Below, in pieces: positions 1 to 6,839 of a DNA stretch of 35,774 bases. The stretch is from CAYMSF01 sp964392985. GTDB lineage: Bacteria > Verrucomicrobiota > Lentisphaeria > Victivallales > Victivallaceae. The notes under the pieces are model-generated. The model saw only the letters and a program-made list of their open reading frames with translations. It did no database searches and was not told the DNA's origin. Location of the stretch: positions 1-35,774 of the forward strand of contig CAYMSF010000043.1 in NCBI GenBank assembly GCA_964392985.1, given 5' to 3'. Made by a program: the position numbers and the translations under genes. The number at the start of each line of letters is the position of its first letter. Within the stretch, counting starts at the first letter, position 1.

Positions 1-129
1 CGTGTAATCATCCACTTCAGGATAATACCGTAACGGCACGTCACGTTTGATTTCCGGCGGTATCATCGCATATTTTAAACTGTTTTGAACGTAAGTATCA
101 TACATTTGCTGATTATATTTTCTAGTCAT
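1..129 (-). CDS. Truncated unknown protein (N-terminal 43 residues)
   Basis: An open frame begins with ATG at 127-129 and runs off the left edge of the window without a stop, giving 43 residues that start MTRKYNQQMYDTYVQ. A good Shine-Dalgarno sequence (AGGAGAG) lies 7-8 bases upstream, in the 14-base gap after the stop of the GntR regulator, so the two genes are very probably co-transcribed. The fragment contains no signal peptide and no motif I recognise. As the gene directly behind a FadR-type regulator, it is likely to be part of the pathway that regulator controls, but this is inference from position only. Confidence 0.7.
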   Translation of the reverse strand, partial: MTRKYNQQMYDTYVQNSLKYAMIPPEIKRDVPLRYYPEVDDYT

Positions 130-143
130 GATGATCTCTCCTA

Positions 144-767
144 TTAAAGTTGGTTAATATGTTCCGTAATTAAACTTTTAAATTTTTCACAGTCGCCATT
201 TTTTAAATATTCCACCATGGCACGATGGTCTTTTACTGATTTTCTGATGGCCTGGGCATTGAGAAATTTATTGCGATATTTCTGATCAAACATCAGATTT
301 ATTACTTGTGAAAAAACCTTTAATATCCGGTTCCCGCTGATATCGACTAACGCCAGATGAAATTCCAAATCCACTGCATCAGCTTTTTCAGGACTGTTAA
401 TTAATTTTTCCATGCGGTCTATCAACGAATTAAGCTGGTCAATTGATACTGGTGTTGCTAATTTCACCAGCAGGGGAACTTGTGACAACTCAAGAAATAA
501 TCGCATCGCCTTTAACTCTTCGAAGCCTACTTTAGCAACATGTAATTGAAATGCAAAGGTTTCGCTGATGTCTGCAACGCTGGGAACTTTGACAAATGTT
601 CCCCGTTTTGTACTGCGTTCAACCACTCCCAGCAACCTCAGATGGTTGATTATTTCGCGAATTGTTCCTCGCGAAACCATAAACTTTTTAGAAAGCGCTA
701 ATTCGTTTGGCAGTTTGTCGCCAACATTTAACGTGGCAATATATTTTTTAACCGATTCAAACAGCAT
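144..767 (-). CDS. GntR-family transcriptional regulator, FadR/FCD subfamily
   Basis: This is a DNA-binding regulator with an N-terminal winged helix-turn-helix (about residues 1-65, including LPNELALSKKFMVSRGTIRE) and an all-helical FCD ligand domain (about 85-205). The FCD domain shows the usual signature: Asp and His in the stretch DLEFHLALVDISGN, then DHRAMVEYLKNGD and a final EHI, which normally bind a metal and a small organic acid. The frame is open from a GTG at 782, but GAGG, at the right distance, precedes the ATG at 765-767, so I prefer the latter (207 aa). Its promoter region carries two copies of the GntR consensus TNGTNNNACNA, which points to autoregulation. Ligands of this subfamily are typically sugar acids or carboxylates; the actual ligand cannot be read here. 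Confidence 0.9.
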   Translation of the reverse strand: MLFESVKKYIATLNVGDKLPNELALSKKFMVSRGTIREIINHLRLLGVVERSTKRGTFVKVPSVADISETFAFQLHVAKVGFEELKAMRLFLELSQVPLLVKLATPVSIDQLNSLIDRMEKLINSPEKADAVDLEFHLALVDISGNRILKVFSQVINLMFDQKYRNKFLNAQAIRKSVKDHRAMVEYLKNGDCEKFKSLITEHINQL

Positions 768-785
768 TTTGTCGTACCTCACTAT

Positions 786-818
786 TTGTTAAACAAAATA
801 TATCATATAGTAAAACAA
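786..818 (-). promoter_or_regulatory. Pair of GntR-type operator sites
   Basis: Two 11-bp sequences match the FadR-subfamily operator pattern TNGTNNNACNA: TTGTTAAACAA at 786-796 (perfectly symmetric apart from the central base) and TAGTAAAACAA at 808-818. Their centres are 22 bp apart, two turns of the helix. One lies inside the spacer of the core promoter and the other directly downstream of the -10 box, where bound repressor would block RNA polymerase. The obvious ligand is the GntR protein encoded next to it. Confidence 0.65.
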
Positions 819-825
819 AAGTCAA
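797..825 (-). promoter_or_regulatory. Sigma-70-type promoter of the GntR regulator gene
   Basis: Read on the minus strand, -35 TTGACT (820-825) and -10 TATATT (797-802) are separated by exactly 17 bases. It lies 30-58 bases upstream of the preferred start codon. This is the best core promoter in the left part of the window. Confidence 0.75.
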
Positions 826-1098
826 GTTGTCTTGCTGTTATGAGAGCGGGGGAAATATTTATCGGGTAATTTTCCATTCCACTGAAAACTCCAGCTTGAG
901 TGATCTCTTGTTTATAACGCTGGAACAGCAAAACGGTTACGATTGATTTTTCGGATGCGCAAGACTATTTGAGTATTGGATATTAAAGGGTGATTATGGT
1001 GCGGGTTCAAGCGCGTGCAATAATCGCTATAAGATTAATTTATGTTTCAGTTATTTGTGATTAAGCGCTTATGTTCATACATGGATGCGTATTGTTTA
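826..1098. other. Intergenic stretch with no recognised feature
   Basis: About 270 bases between the GNAT gene and the GntR promoter. I see no convincing open frame, hairpin terminator or RNA gene here. Confidence 0.5.
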
Positions 1099-1620
1099 TT
1101 ACTGGAGTTCAAGACTGTAAGAAATGTGTGTCTGCATTTTTTTGAACCCGACTTTCTCATAACTGGCCCGCGCCCGAGCATGACCTTCATCTTCATATCC
1201 GGTACTGACGATGGCATATTTCATGCCGTTATGGCGAAAAATCTCCAAAACTTTATTGTGCAGCGCAGAACCGATGCCCATTCCCTGAAAATCCGGAGCT
1301 ACAGCGTTATTACCAATCTCGCCGATGCCGGTTTCGCGGTTCATCGTAAACGTGGTGAATCCTGCTATTTTGCCATTGATTTCCGCGACACGTACCAATT
1401 CAGGATATTTTTCAGCCTTTTCACGCACCTGACGCATTTTCTCTTGCTGCCAATTATGGCTGAGACGTCTGGAAAGATCGTCATTGCCAATATATTTGCA
1501 GTAACCTTCATGTATTGACTGCCATGCTCTGACCGCTATTTCGCAGATTATTTCTATGTCGGCAGAACAAACCTGGCGAATTACAATGTCTTTAATTTTT
1601 CTCCTCCTTTCATAAACCAT
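1099..1620 (-). CDS. GNAT-family N-acetyltransferase
   Basis: This is a predicted acetyl-CoA-dependent N-acetyltransferase of the GNAT fold, probably cytosolic. The acetyl-CoA pyrophosphate-binding motif appears as QGMGIGSALHNKVLE in the middle of the protein, preceded by beta strands (LVRVAEINGKIAGFTTF) and followed by the usual ending with YEKVGFKK. The substrate cannot be told. It is the last gene of the GH38-GH4-mutarotase operon, 53 bases behind the mutarotase stop. The start is odd: the ATG at 1618-1620 has no good ribosome site, while a perfect AGGAGG lies inside the frame at 1603-1608, ahead of an ATT codon. A short overlapping frame with its own ribosome site begins at 1640. The true N terminus, or a one-base indel here, is unresolved. 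Confidence 0.85.
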   Translation of the reverse strand: MVYERRRKIKDIVIRQVCSADIEIICEIAVRAWQSIHEGYCKYIGNDDLSRRLSHNWQQEKMRQVREKAEKYPELVRVAEINGKIAGFTTFTMNRETGIGEIGNNAVAPDFQGMGIGSALHNKVLEIFRHNGMKYAIVSTGYEDEGHARARASYEKVGFKKMQTHISYSLELQ

Positions 1621-1640
1621 GCGTTGCTCGAATCTGTCAT
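1581..1640 (-). CDS. Possible 19-residue leader peptide or frameshifted N terminus of the GNAT gene
   Basis: An ATG at 1638-1640, preceded by GGAG at about 9 bases, opens a frame of 19 codons (MTDSSNAWFMKGGEKLKTL) ending in TAA at 1581-1583, inside the GNAT coding region in another frame. It could be a translationally coupled leader. It could also be the true GNAT start, disconnected by a single-base change in the run GAGAAAAATT. Low certainty. Confidence 0.25.
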   Translation of the reverse strand: MTDSSNAWFMKGGEKLKTL

Positions 1641-1673
1641 TTTTTTATACTCCGTGAAGGCGTTAAAATAATA

Positions 1674-2747
1674 TCATCGTGTCGGCATTTGTTCAACAAT
1701 AGTGAACCGGTAAATTGTGGTTTGAGCATATTCTTCATCTGGATTCAACACGGTTGTCGGGAATTCCGGATGATTAACGGCATCGGGATAATGTTGTGCT
1801 TCCAAACACAGTCCTGAATGTTTCCGGTAAGGCAGACCACCCTTGCCGGGTAGTTTGCTACCAAGAAAATTACCGGTATAGAACCCGACAGCAGGTTCGG
1901 TGGTGAACATTTCCAGCAGTATGCCGGAATCACGCGAGAATACCGTTGCGGCAGGAGTCAACAAACTTTTACATTCTGAATCAAGGACATAATTCTGATC
2001 AAAACCATCTGTTGCAGTAATCAACGGATGGTTTGATTTCATAATGGGACGCAATTCGTGGGGATACCGTAAATCAAGCGGAGTGTTATCAACCGGCAAT
2101 ATTTTTCCCGTTGGAATTCCTTCATGGTCAACCTCAACATAGTCGGTTGCGTTGATAAATACTTCATGATTGTTAATTAAGTTGTCCTGGCATCCCGTCA
2201 AGTTGAAGTAAACATGGTTCGTCAAGTTCAGCACTGTAGTCTTATCACTACTTGCGCGATATTCCATCCGCAACTCATTCAAGTCTGTTAACGAATAAGA
2301 AACTTTAACCGAGAGATTGCCGGGAAAGCCCTGATCACCATCCGGACTTACATGAAAAAATATCAAAGTATTACCGTCAACTTCTGTGTTCCATAACGCT
2401 TGATGAAATCCGATCGGACCGCCGTGTTGCGCATGACCGAATAGATTATTTACCGGAATTTGATATTCCTGTCCATTAAGATTAAAACGGCCGCGACAGA
2501 TGCGGTTGGCATAACGTCCGATAATTGCGCTGAAATGGTGCCGGTTTTCGATGTAATCGGAAGGGGTGTGAAAACCGAGTGTTACATCGCGTGGAATGTT
2601 ATCTTTATCCGGAAGGATAAAACTGGTGATGCCGGCCCCGTAGTCGCAAAATGTTGCAGACATTCCGTTACTGTTGTGCAACGTGTATTCTGATGCCTGA
2701 TGTCCATCCGGCAATGTAAAGAAAGGTCTTTTGCTGATTTGCGGCAT
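1674..2747 (-). CDS. galM: Galactose mutarotase (aldose 1-epimerase)
   Basis: It interconverts the alpha and beta anomers of free aldoses such as galactose or glucose in the cytosol. At 357 aa it has the normal GalM length and a complete catalytic set: H108 in HAQHGG, the catalytic base H178 in NLTNHVYFNLTG, D247 in the DGFDQNYV stretch, and the general acid/base E316 in LCLEAQHYPDAVNHP. The frame is open to 2897, but the first 50 residues would lie inside the GH4 gene in another frame. The conserved protein begins at MPQISKRP, 10 bases after the GH4 stop, so 2747 is the start. As partner of retaining glycosidases (GH38 and GH4 upstream) it would equilibrate the anomers they release. Confidence 0.93.
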   Translation of the reverse strand: MPQISKRPFFTLPDGHQASEYTLHNSNGMSATFCDYGAGITSFILPDKDNIPRDVTLGFHTPSDYIENRHHFSAIIGRYANRICRGRFNLNGQEYQIPVNNLFGHAQHGGPIGFHQALWNTEVDGNTLIFFHVSPDGDQGFPGNLSVKVSYSLTDLNELRMEYRASSDKTTVLNLTNHVYFNLTGCQDNLINNHEVFINATDYVEVDHEGIPTGKILPVDNTPLDLRYPHELRPIMKSNHPLITATDGFDQNYVLDSECKSLLTPAATVFSRDSGILLEMFTTEPAVGFYTGNFLGSKLPGKGGLPYRKHSGLCLEAQHYPDAVNHPEFPTTVLNPDEEYAQTTIYRFTIVEQMPTR

Positions 2748-2757
2748 AGCGAGAGTT

Positions 2758-4125
2758 CTATTTAAATTGCGGCAACCACGGTTTATTCGCGGCGATGAGT
2801 TCTGCCGCCAGCTTTTCAGCATCTTCTTTCCGATGCAGTAACGGTGACACAAACATTGCCTGTACAACTTTCCGGAAGTCACCGGAGAGCGCAGCATCTA
2901 CTGCCAGCTCCTGCTCGTCAACAATCTGTTGCATGAAGCCTCGATAAGTTTCCGGGATATCTCCGCTTAGAACCGGATAAATGCCGCTGCGGGAGGCCTG
3001 TGCCCAGGTTTCAACAACGGCTTGACGCGGCAGGTTGCCAATTTGTCCCAGATTAGGCATCGCGGCGATAATCCGGTTGGGTACCCCGACCAGTAGACTC
3101 TCAACCGCGTCACAAAGCATTTCCTGTGAACGTTCGTTAATTTTCTCCAAAGGTTCCCTGCCTTCGAGCATGGCAACAACTTTATCGCGGCGTTCCTGTT
3201 TATTCGCCGGTCGTTGAGGCAGTACCCCCTTGCGATAAATGCCGTATTTTTTGAGTATGTCCGGATTATTATTAAAAAACGGGAAATTTTCGCCGACATG
3301 GGCGCTCCCGGCAGCGGGGAAGCCTCCCAGTTGTTCATACATCCAGAAATTGAAAGCATAACGATAAACCTTACCTTGTGTGGCGACTATTTTCTCCAGT
3401 TGGTCATCGGTTGTTCCCGATTTCCATTTCCCATCTTTTTTCAATTCGAACTGCATATATTTTTTCAGGGTCATACGGGATTGAATATCAGCCACTCCCT
3501 TGCAGGCAATATCTTTTAAAATGGTAAAGTGGTTGACCCCGACACAAATTGAGTCAATATCCTCAATCTTTTTCACGCCAAAAAACTCTTTCAGCAGATG
3601 CATTGCAATGATATATTCATGACATAGTCCGACGCATTTTATTGAACTTGCTTTGGATACTGCGCGGGTGATTTGAGTAAGCGGATTGGTAACGTGCAGC
3701 AACCAGGCATTCGGGCAAAGTCTCTCCATCCTTCTGGCAAAATCAATAAACACCGGAACATTGCGCAGAACACGGGAAATTCCGCCAGGTCCGACCGTGT
3801 CGCTGACGGTATGATACACTCCGTACTTTTCGGGGATGGTGTAATCATTGTGCATGGTCTCGAATCCGCCAGTGGAAATGGAGGCAATCACACAATCGGC
3901 GCCGTCAAGGGCTGCGTCAAGTTCGCATACATCAACACTCCATTTGCAACCCAGTTCAGCATTAACTTTATCAAGATAACGCTTCAGCAGTTCCGCCGCA
4001 TCCCGGTCAATATCCACCAGACACAGTTTTGATCCTTTCAAACCTTTTACTAGAAACAAGTCTGTTGCCAGACGCGGCGTCCACAAAACGCTGCCACCGC
4101 CGATAAATGCAATTTTAAAGGACAT
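2758..4125 (-). CDS. Glycoside hydrolase family 4, NAD- and metal-dependent (alpha-glucosidase/alpha-galactosidase type)
   Basis: GH4 enzymes hydrolyse glycosides by a transient NAD+-dependent oxidation at C3, with a divalent metal. Here the N terminus is a dinucleotide-binding strand-loop (IAFIGGGSVLW, residues 5-15). TNPLTQITRA is at 146-155, and the metal ligands are C168 in GLCHEY and H199 in VGVNHF. The tetrapeptide CHEY is closest to the CHE-type signature reported for unphosphorylated alpha-glucosidases rather than CHS (alpha-galactosidase), CHG (alpha-glucuronidase) or the CN/CD types that act on 6-phospho-sugars, so a non-phosphorylated alpha-glycoside is expected. The start at 4125 is set by GGAG six bases upstream, which lies inside the preceding GH38 gene. 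The two genes overlap by 11 bases, a sign of translational coupling. Length 455 aa is normal for the family. Confidence 0.92.
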   Translation of the reverse strand: MSFKIAFIGGGSVLWTPRLATDLFLVKGLKGSKLCLVDIDRDAAELLKRYLDKVNAELGCKWSVDVCELDAALDGADCVIASISTGGFETMHNDYTIPEKYGVYHTVSDTVGPGGISRVLRNVPVFIDFARRMERLCPNAWLLHVTNPLTQITRAVSKASSIKCVGLCHEYIIAMHLLKEFFGVKKIEDIDSICVGVNHFTILKDIACKGVADIQSRMTLKKYMQFELKKDGKWKSGTTDDQLEKIVATQGKVYRYAFNFWMYEQLGGFPAAGSAHVGENFPFFNNNPDILKKYGIYRKGVLPQRPANKQERRDKVVAMLEGREPLEKINERSQEMLCDAVESLLVGVPNRIIAAMPNLGQIGNLPRQAVVETWAQASRSGIYPVLSGDIPETYRGFMQQIVDEQELAVDAALSGDFRKVVQAMFVSPLLHRKEDAEKLAAELIAANKPWLPQFK

Positions 4126-6739
4126 GAAAATCTCCATTAGTTTGTCTTGCCAGCACAATGGTTTTTATTTCGCACGGACGGAAAGACATATTCCTGTTTT
4201 TGTTGAATAATTTAACCTTAATTTTTTTAGTTTGTCGTTCCATATTTATCAGATGAACCGCGACATTGTCATCAGACTCATTGGAGACATAATAATCTAT
4301 TGATGATGAATCCAATTCCAGCCACGGAGCGACCGCTGGAGCAATGGCTGAATATGCCTGTGGCGGCGATAACAGCATTCTGGATGTTGCCGTCATGGTT
4401 TCCGGCGCAACAGCAAGCTCGTTTTTTCTCAGCGGTTGCATAATAAAATCAAAATCCATCTCGCCGGCCTGTTCCAGCGCACAGTTAGTGTTCCAGAGAT
4501 TATTATAACAGTACATGTAGAGCCATGCCCGTTTGTCTTTGCGATAATCAATCTGGTCATTATAGTATTTACAATCACCGACGCTTAACACCGTGTTATC
4601 CTTTGCCGCCAGCAATACTCCATTCGTCTTATCTTTGAGTAATACATAATCCTGAAAGCCGATATTTTGATGCGCGCCGCCACGCAGTCTTTCACCCGTG
4701 AAATCATGCAGATAACCTTGCTGATTTGTGAATAACTTCCAGTCAGTCGAGGTTTTGAATGGAAAAACAAAGTAACCCGCTTCACTGGAAACCGTGCTGA
4801 TTTTCTTGACTTTATTGCGGATGAATACCGCGGGTTCAGCGTACCTTAACTCAATTTCAGTTTCCACCCGTATGGTGGCAGTTTTTCCTTTGCCATAATC
4901 ACGGATAGTTTGAATTTTGGCAACATGGCGACCTGTTTTGCCGATAGAACATTCTGCATTAAGCAATGCTATCCGGTTGAACTCCGGTTTCTCGCACAGT
5001 CCCATGTAAACAGGTGTTTCGGCAACGTTTTTAACAGAAAAACCGGCAAAATCGTTCAATCCTGTGCTTTTATTGTCAACTTGCTGTCGTCCTTCATATT
5101 TCCATGAAACGATGTTGCCAGTGTGTTTATCCAGCGACAGACTGCTTTTCCCGTATTCAATGTTGATTGCATTGTCAGTATCACTCACCGCAAAATTATT
5201 TGCATCAGAAGATGCATCAGTTGAAATAATCCCGGCATCGGCAAAGGAAGATGGCGGCAGATTTTCGGCAAAGAAGGAATATTCAGTGAAAGTTCCATTG
5301 ACCGGTTCCATGTCAGGAATCAATTCCTTGCCTTGCCATTTTATTTTGATGACGCCGAGGTCTCTGCCATAAAATCTAATCAGAGCGTTCCGGCGGTACG
5401 GCAACGGGTTAAATATTGCCAACCGCCGGGAGCTCTTGCCATTAAACAGTACGGTTTCCTCGCAGATTTCAGTCAGTTCGCGGGCATAGCGCCAGGCATT
5501 CAGTCCGTATGTTGTTTTTGCGTTCCATGCATAGCGCGGATAATCAGCGGTACTGCCGTTGAAATGCAACCGTCCGGCAGTTGCCTGAGCTTTCTGCCAA
5601 CCCCACATGGTAATGCCGAAAGTGTGGTCTTTGAACAGCAAAATGTTTTCCAGCAAATCCTGCCTGATATCACGATATTGCTGCAATTTTTTTGCAGGAA
5701 ACTGCGGGAATGCCATAGTAAAACTATCTGTGGCAGCTAACGTTGTTGATGCTCTTTTGACCAAACCACAGGCTTTGCCCTGGGTCAGTACATGTTCTGT
5801 CCAACTGCAGGTCAGTTCGCCGGACAGTTCCGGCATTTGCCCCCCGTATTTCTTTTCGATGTAACTGAAGAACGATGATGCGGTTCCGACTTCCAGCCGG
5901 ATATCGGAGTGGGTGCGGTTCCACTGTCTGACTATCTCAATTATATCCTCCTGCGGTCCGGCATTATCCATGCCGCATTGCAACAGCAACCGGTCATAAC
6001 CGTAACCTTCATTTTCCAGTCTGGAAATAAGTTCATATAATGGCGCGTCGCCTTTTTTAGCAAGATCGGCTTTTTCACCGTCGCTTTGCAGATTTTTCCG
6101 GAACGGAAAAAGCAGATAAATTGCGCCGAAACCGTATTGCGCATAAAGTTGCTGCACTGAACCGGGCTGCAGGTCTTTGCCCAGTCCCAGGTGATACATG
6201 ATTGCCTTGCTGCCGTCAGGACCGACATAACGGAAAATGTGCGGCAATCCGGCGATTGGTGTCATAACTCTCCAGCCGCCGGTGCCAAGAATGAAGTTCT
6301 TCAAACCTTTGCGTTGCATGATTTGCGGCATATTCCAGGATACCCCGCCGATGTCATTCAGCATCAATGTATCTACGTTGAAATTGTGTTTTGCCGCAAA
6401 TTCGCTGCCGAAGCGAAGCTCCTCTTCCAGTTCCTGGAGATTCATCAACTGCGTTAACGGTTGATGATAAAATCCGCTCAATTCAATCAGTCCGTCACTG
6501 ATTAATTTAAAGAGAGTTTTTTTTCGGGCAGGGGAGGCATGCTTGAGATATTCATCCAGTGCCCACAGTGCCTCGATGGTCCAGCGATATTGCTCCCCGG
6601 CCGGACCGTTTGCGTATTTCCGGCACAGTTCAATTGCTTTATCCAGATGGCGCAGATGCTGGATTTTTACCTTGTGCGGTAACTCGGTATAACCAATATC
6701 AGTATGGGTATGATTAACGATATGGACGGTTTTGATCAT
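4115..6739 (-). CDS. GH38-type alpha-mannosidase family protein
   Basis: An 874-residue protein without signal peptide, so cytosolic. Residues 8-17 (VNHTHTDIGY) give the zinc-binding His-x-Asp of the GH38 N-terminal barrel, and LMLNDIGG around D129 is where the nucleophile Asp is expected. WTIEALWALDEYL near residue 53 is also typical. The C-terminal half (from about 440) is beta-rich, as in the GH38 beta-sandwich domains. GH38 enzymes are retaining, zinc-dependent alpha-mannosidases; this divergent bacterial branch is little characterised and other alpha-linked sugars are possible. It is the first gene of an operon with GH4, mutarotase and GNAT genes, behind a repeat-rich promoter. No strong ribosome site precedes the ATG; the start is supported because the conserved strand begins at once. 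Confidence 0.85.
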   Translation of the reverse strand: MIKTVHIVNHTHTDIGYTELPHKVKIQHLRHLDKAIELCRKYANGPAGEQYRWTIEALWALDEYLKHASPARKKTLFKLISDGLIELSGFYHQPLTQLMNLQELEEELRFGSEFAAKHNFNVDTLMLNDIGGVSWNMPQIMQRKGLKNFILGTGGWRVMTPIAGLPHIFRYVGPDGSKAIMYHLGLGKDLQPGSVQQLYAQYGFGAIYLLFPFRKNLQSDGEKADLAKKGDAPLYELISRLENEGYGYDRLLLQCGMDNAGPQEDIIEIVRQWNRTHSDIRLEVGTASSFFSYIEKKYGGQMPELSGELTCSWTEHVLTQGKACGLVKRASTTLAATDSFTMAFPQFPAKKLQQYRDIRQDLLENILLFKDHTFGITMWGWQKAQATAGRLHFNGSTADYPRYAWNAKTTYGLNAWRYARELTEICEETVLFNGKSSRRLAIFNPLPYRRNALIRFYGRDLGVIKIKWQGKELIPDMEPVNGTFTEYSFFAENLPPSSFADAGIISTDASSDANNFAVSDTDNAINIEYGKSSLSLDKHTGNIVSWKYEGRQQVDNKSTGLNDFAGFSVKNVAETPVYMGLCEKPEFNRIALLNAECSIGKTGRHVAKIQTIRDYGKGKTATIRVETEIELRYAEPAVFIRNKVKKISTVSSEAGYFVFPFKTSTDWKLFTNQQGYLHDFTGERLRGGAHQNIGFQDYVLLKDKTNGVLLAAKDNTVLSVGDCKYYNDQIDYRKDKRAWLYMYCYNNLWNTNCALEQAGEMDFDFIMQPLRKNELAVAPETMTATSRMLLSPPQAYSAIAPAVAPWLELDSSSIDYYVSNESDDNVAVHLINMERQTKKIKVKLFNKNRNMSFRPCEIKTIVLARQTNGDFHVL

Positions 6740-6765
6740 AAAGTAATTCTGCCTGTTTAATGTTT

Positions 6766-6825
6766 AAACTGTAGCCATCTCTTACAGTTTACTGCCAAAA
6801 ACTGAAATTTCAATTTACAGTTTAC
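6766..6825. promoter_or_regulatory. Operator-like repeats upstream of the GH38 operon
   Basis: AAACTGTA (6766-6773) and TACAGTTT (6783-6790) form a perfect 8-bp inverted repeat with a 9-base spacer. The longer unit TTACAGTTTAC occurs twice in the same orientation, at 6782-6792 and 6815-6825, exactly 33 bp (three helical turns) apart. The arrangement looks like several binding sites for one dimeric regulator; which regulator is not visible. Confidence 0.55.
6786..6813 (-). promoter_or_regulatory. Probable promoter of the GH38 operon
   Basis: On the minus strand, TTGAAA (6808-6813) and TAAACT (6786-6791) are separated by 16 bases, about 50 bases before the GH38 start. The -10 sequence is embedded in one of the repeated TTACAGTTTAC elements, which would make the promoter repressible. 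Confidence 0.4.
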
Positions 6826-6839
6826 CATGGTTGTGAAAT

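Noticed and set aside
1042..1518. Plus-strand open frame of 158 codons
   Set aside because: It is antisense to the GNAT gene, with no ribosome site and no domain.
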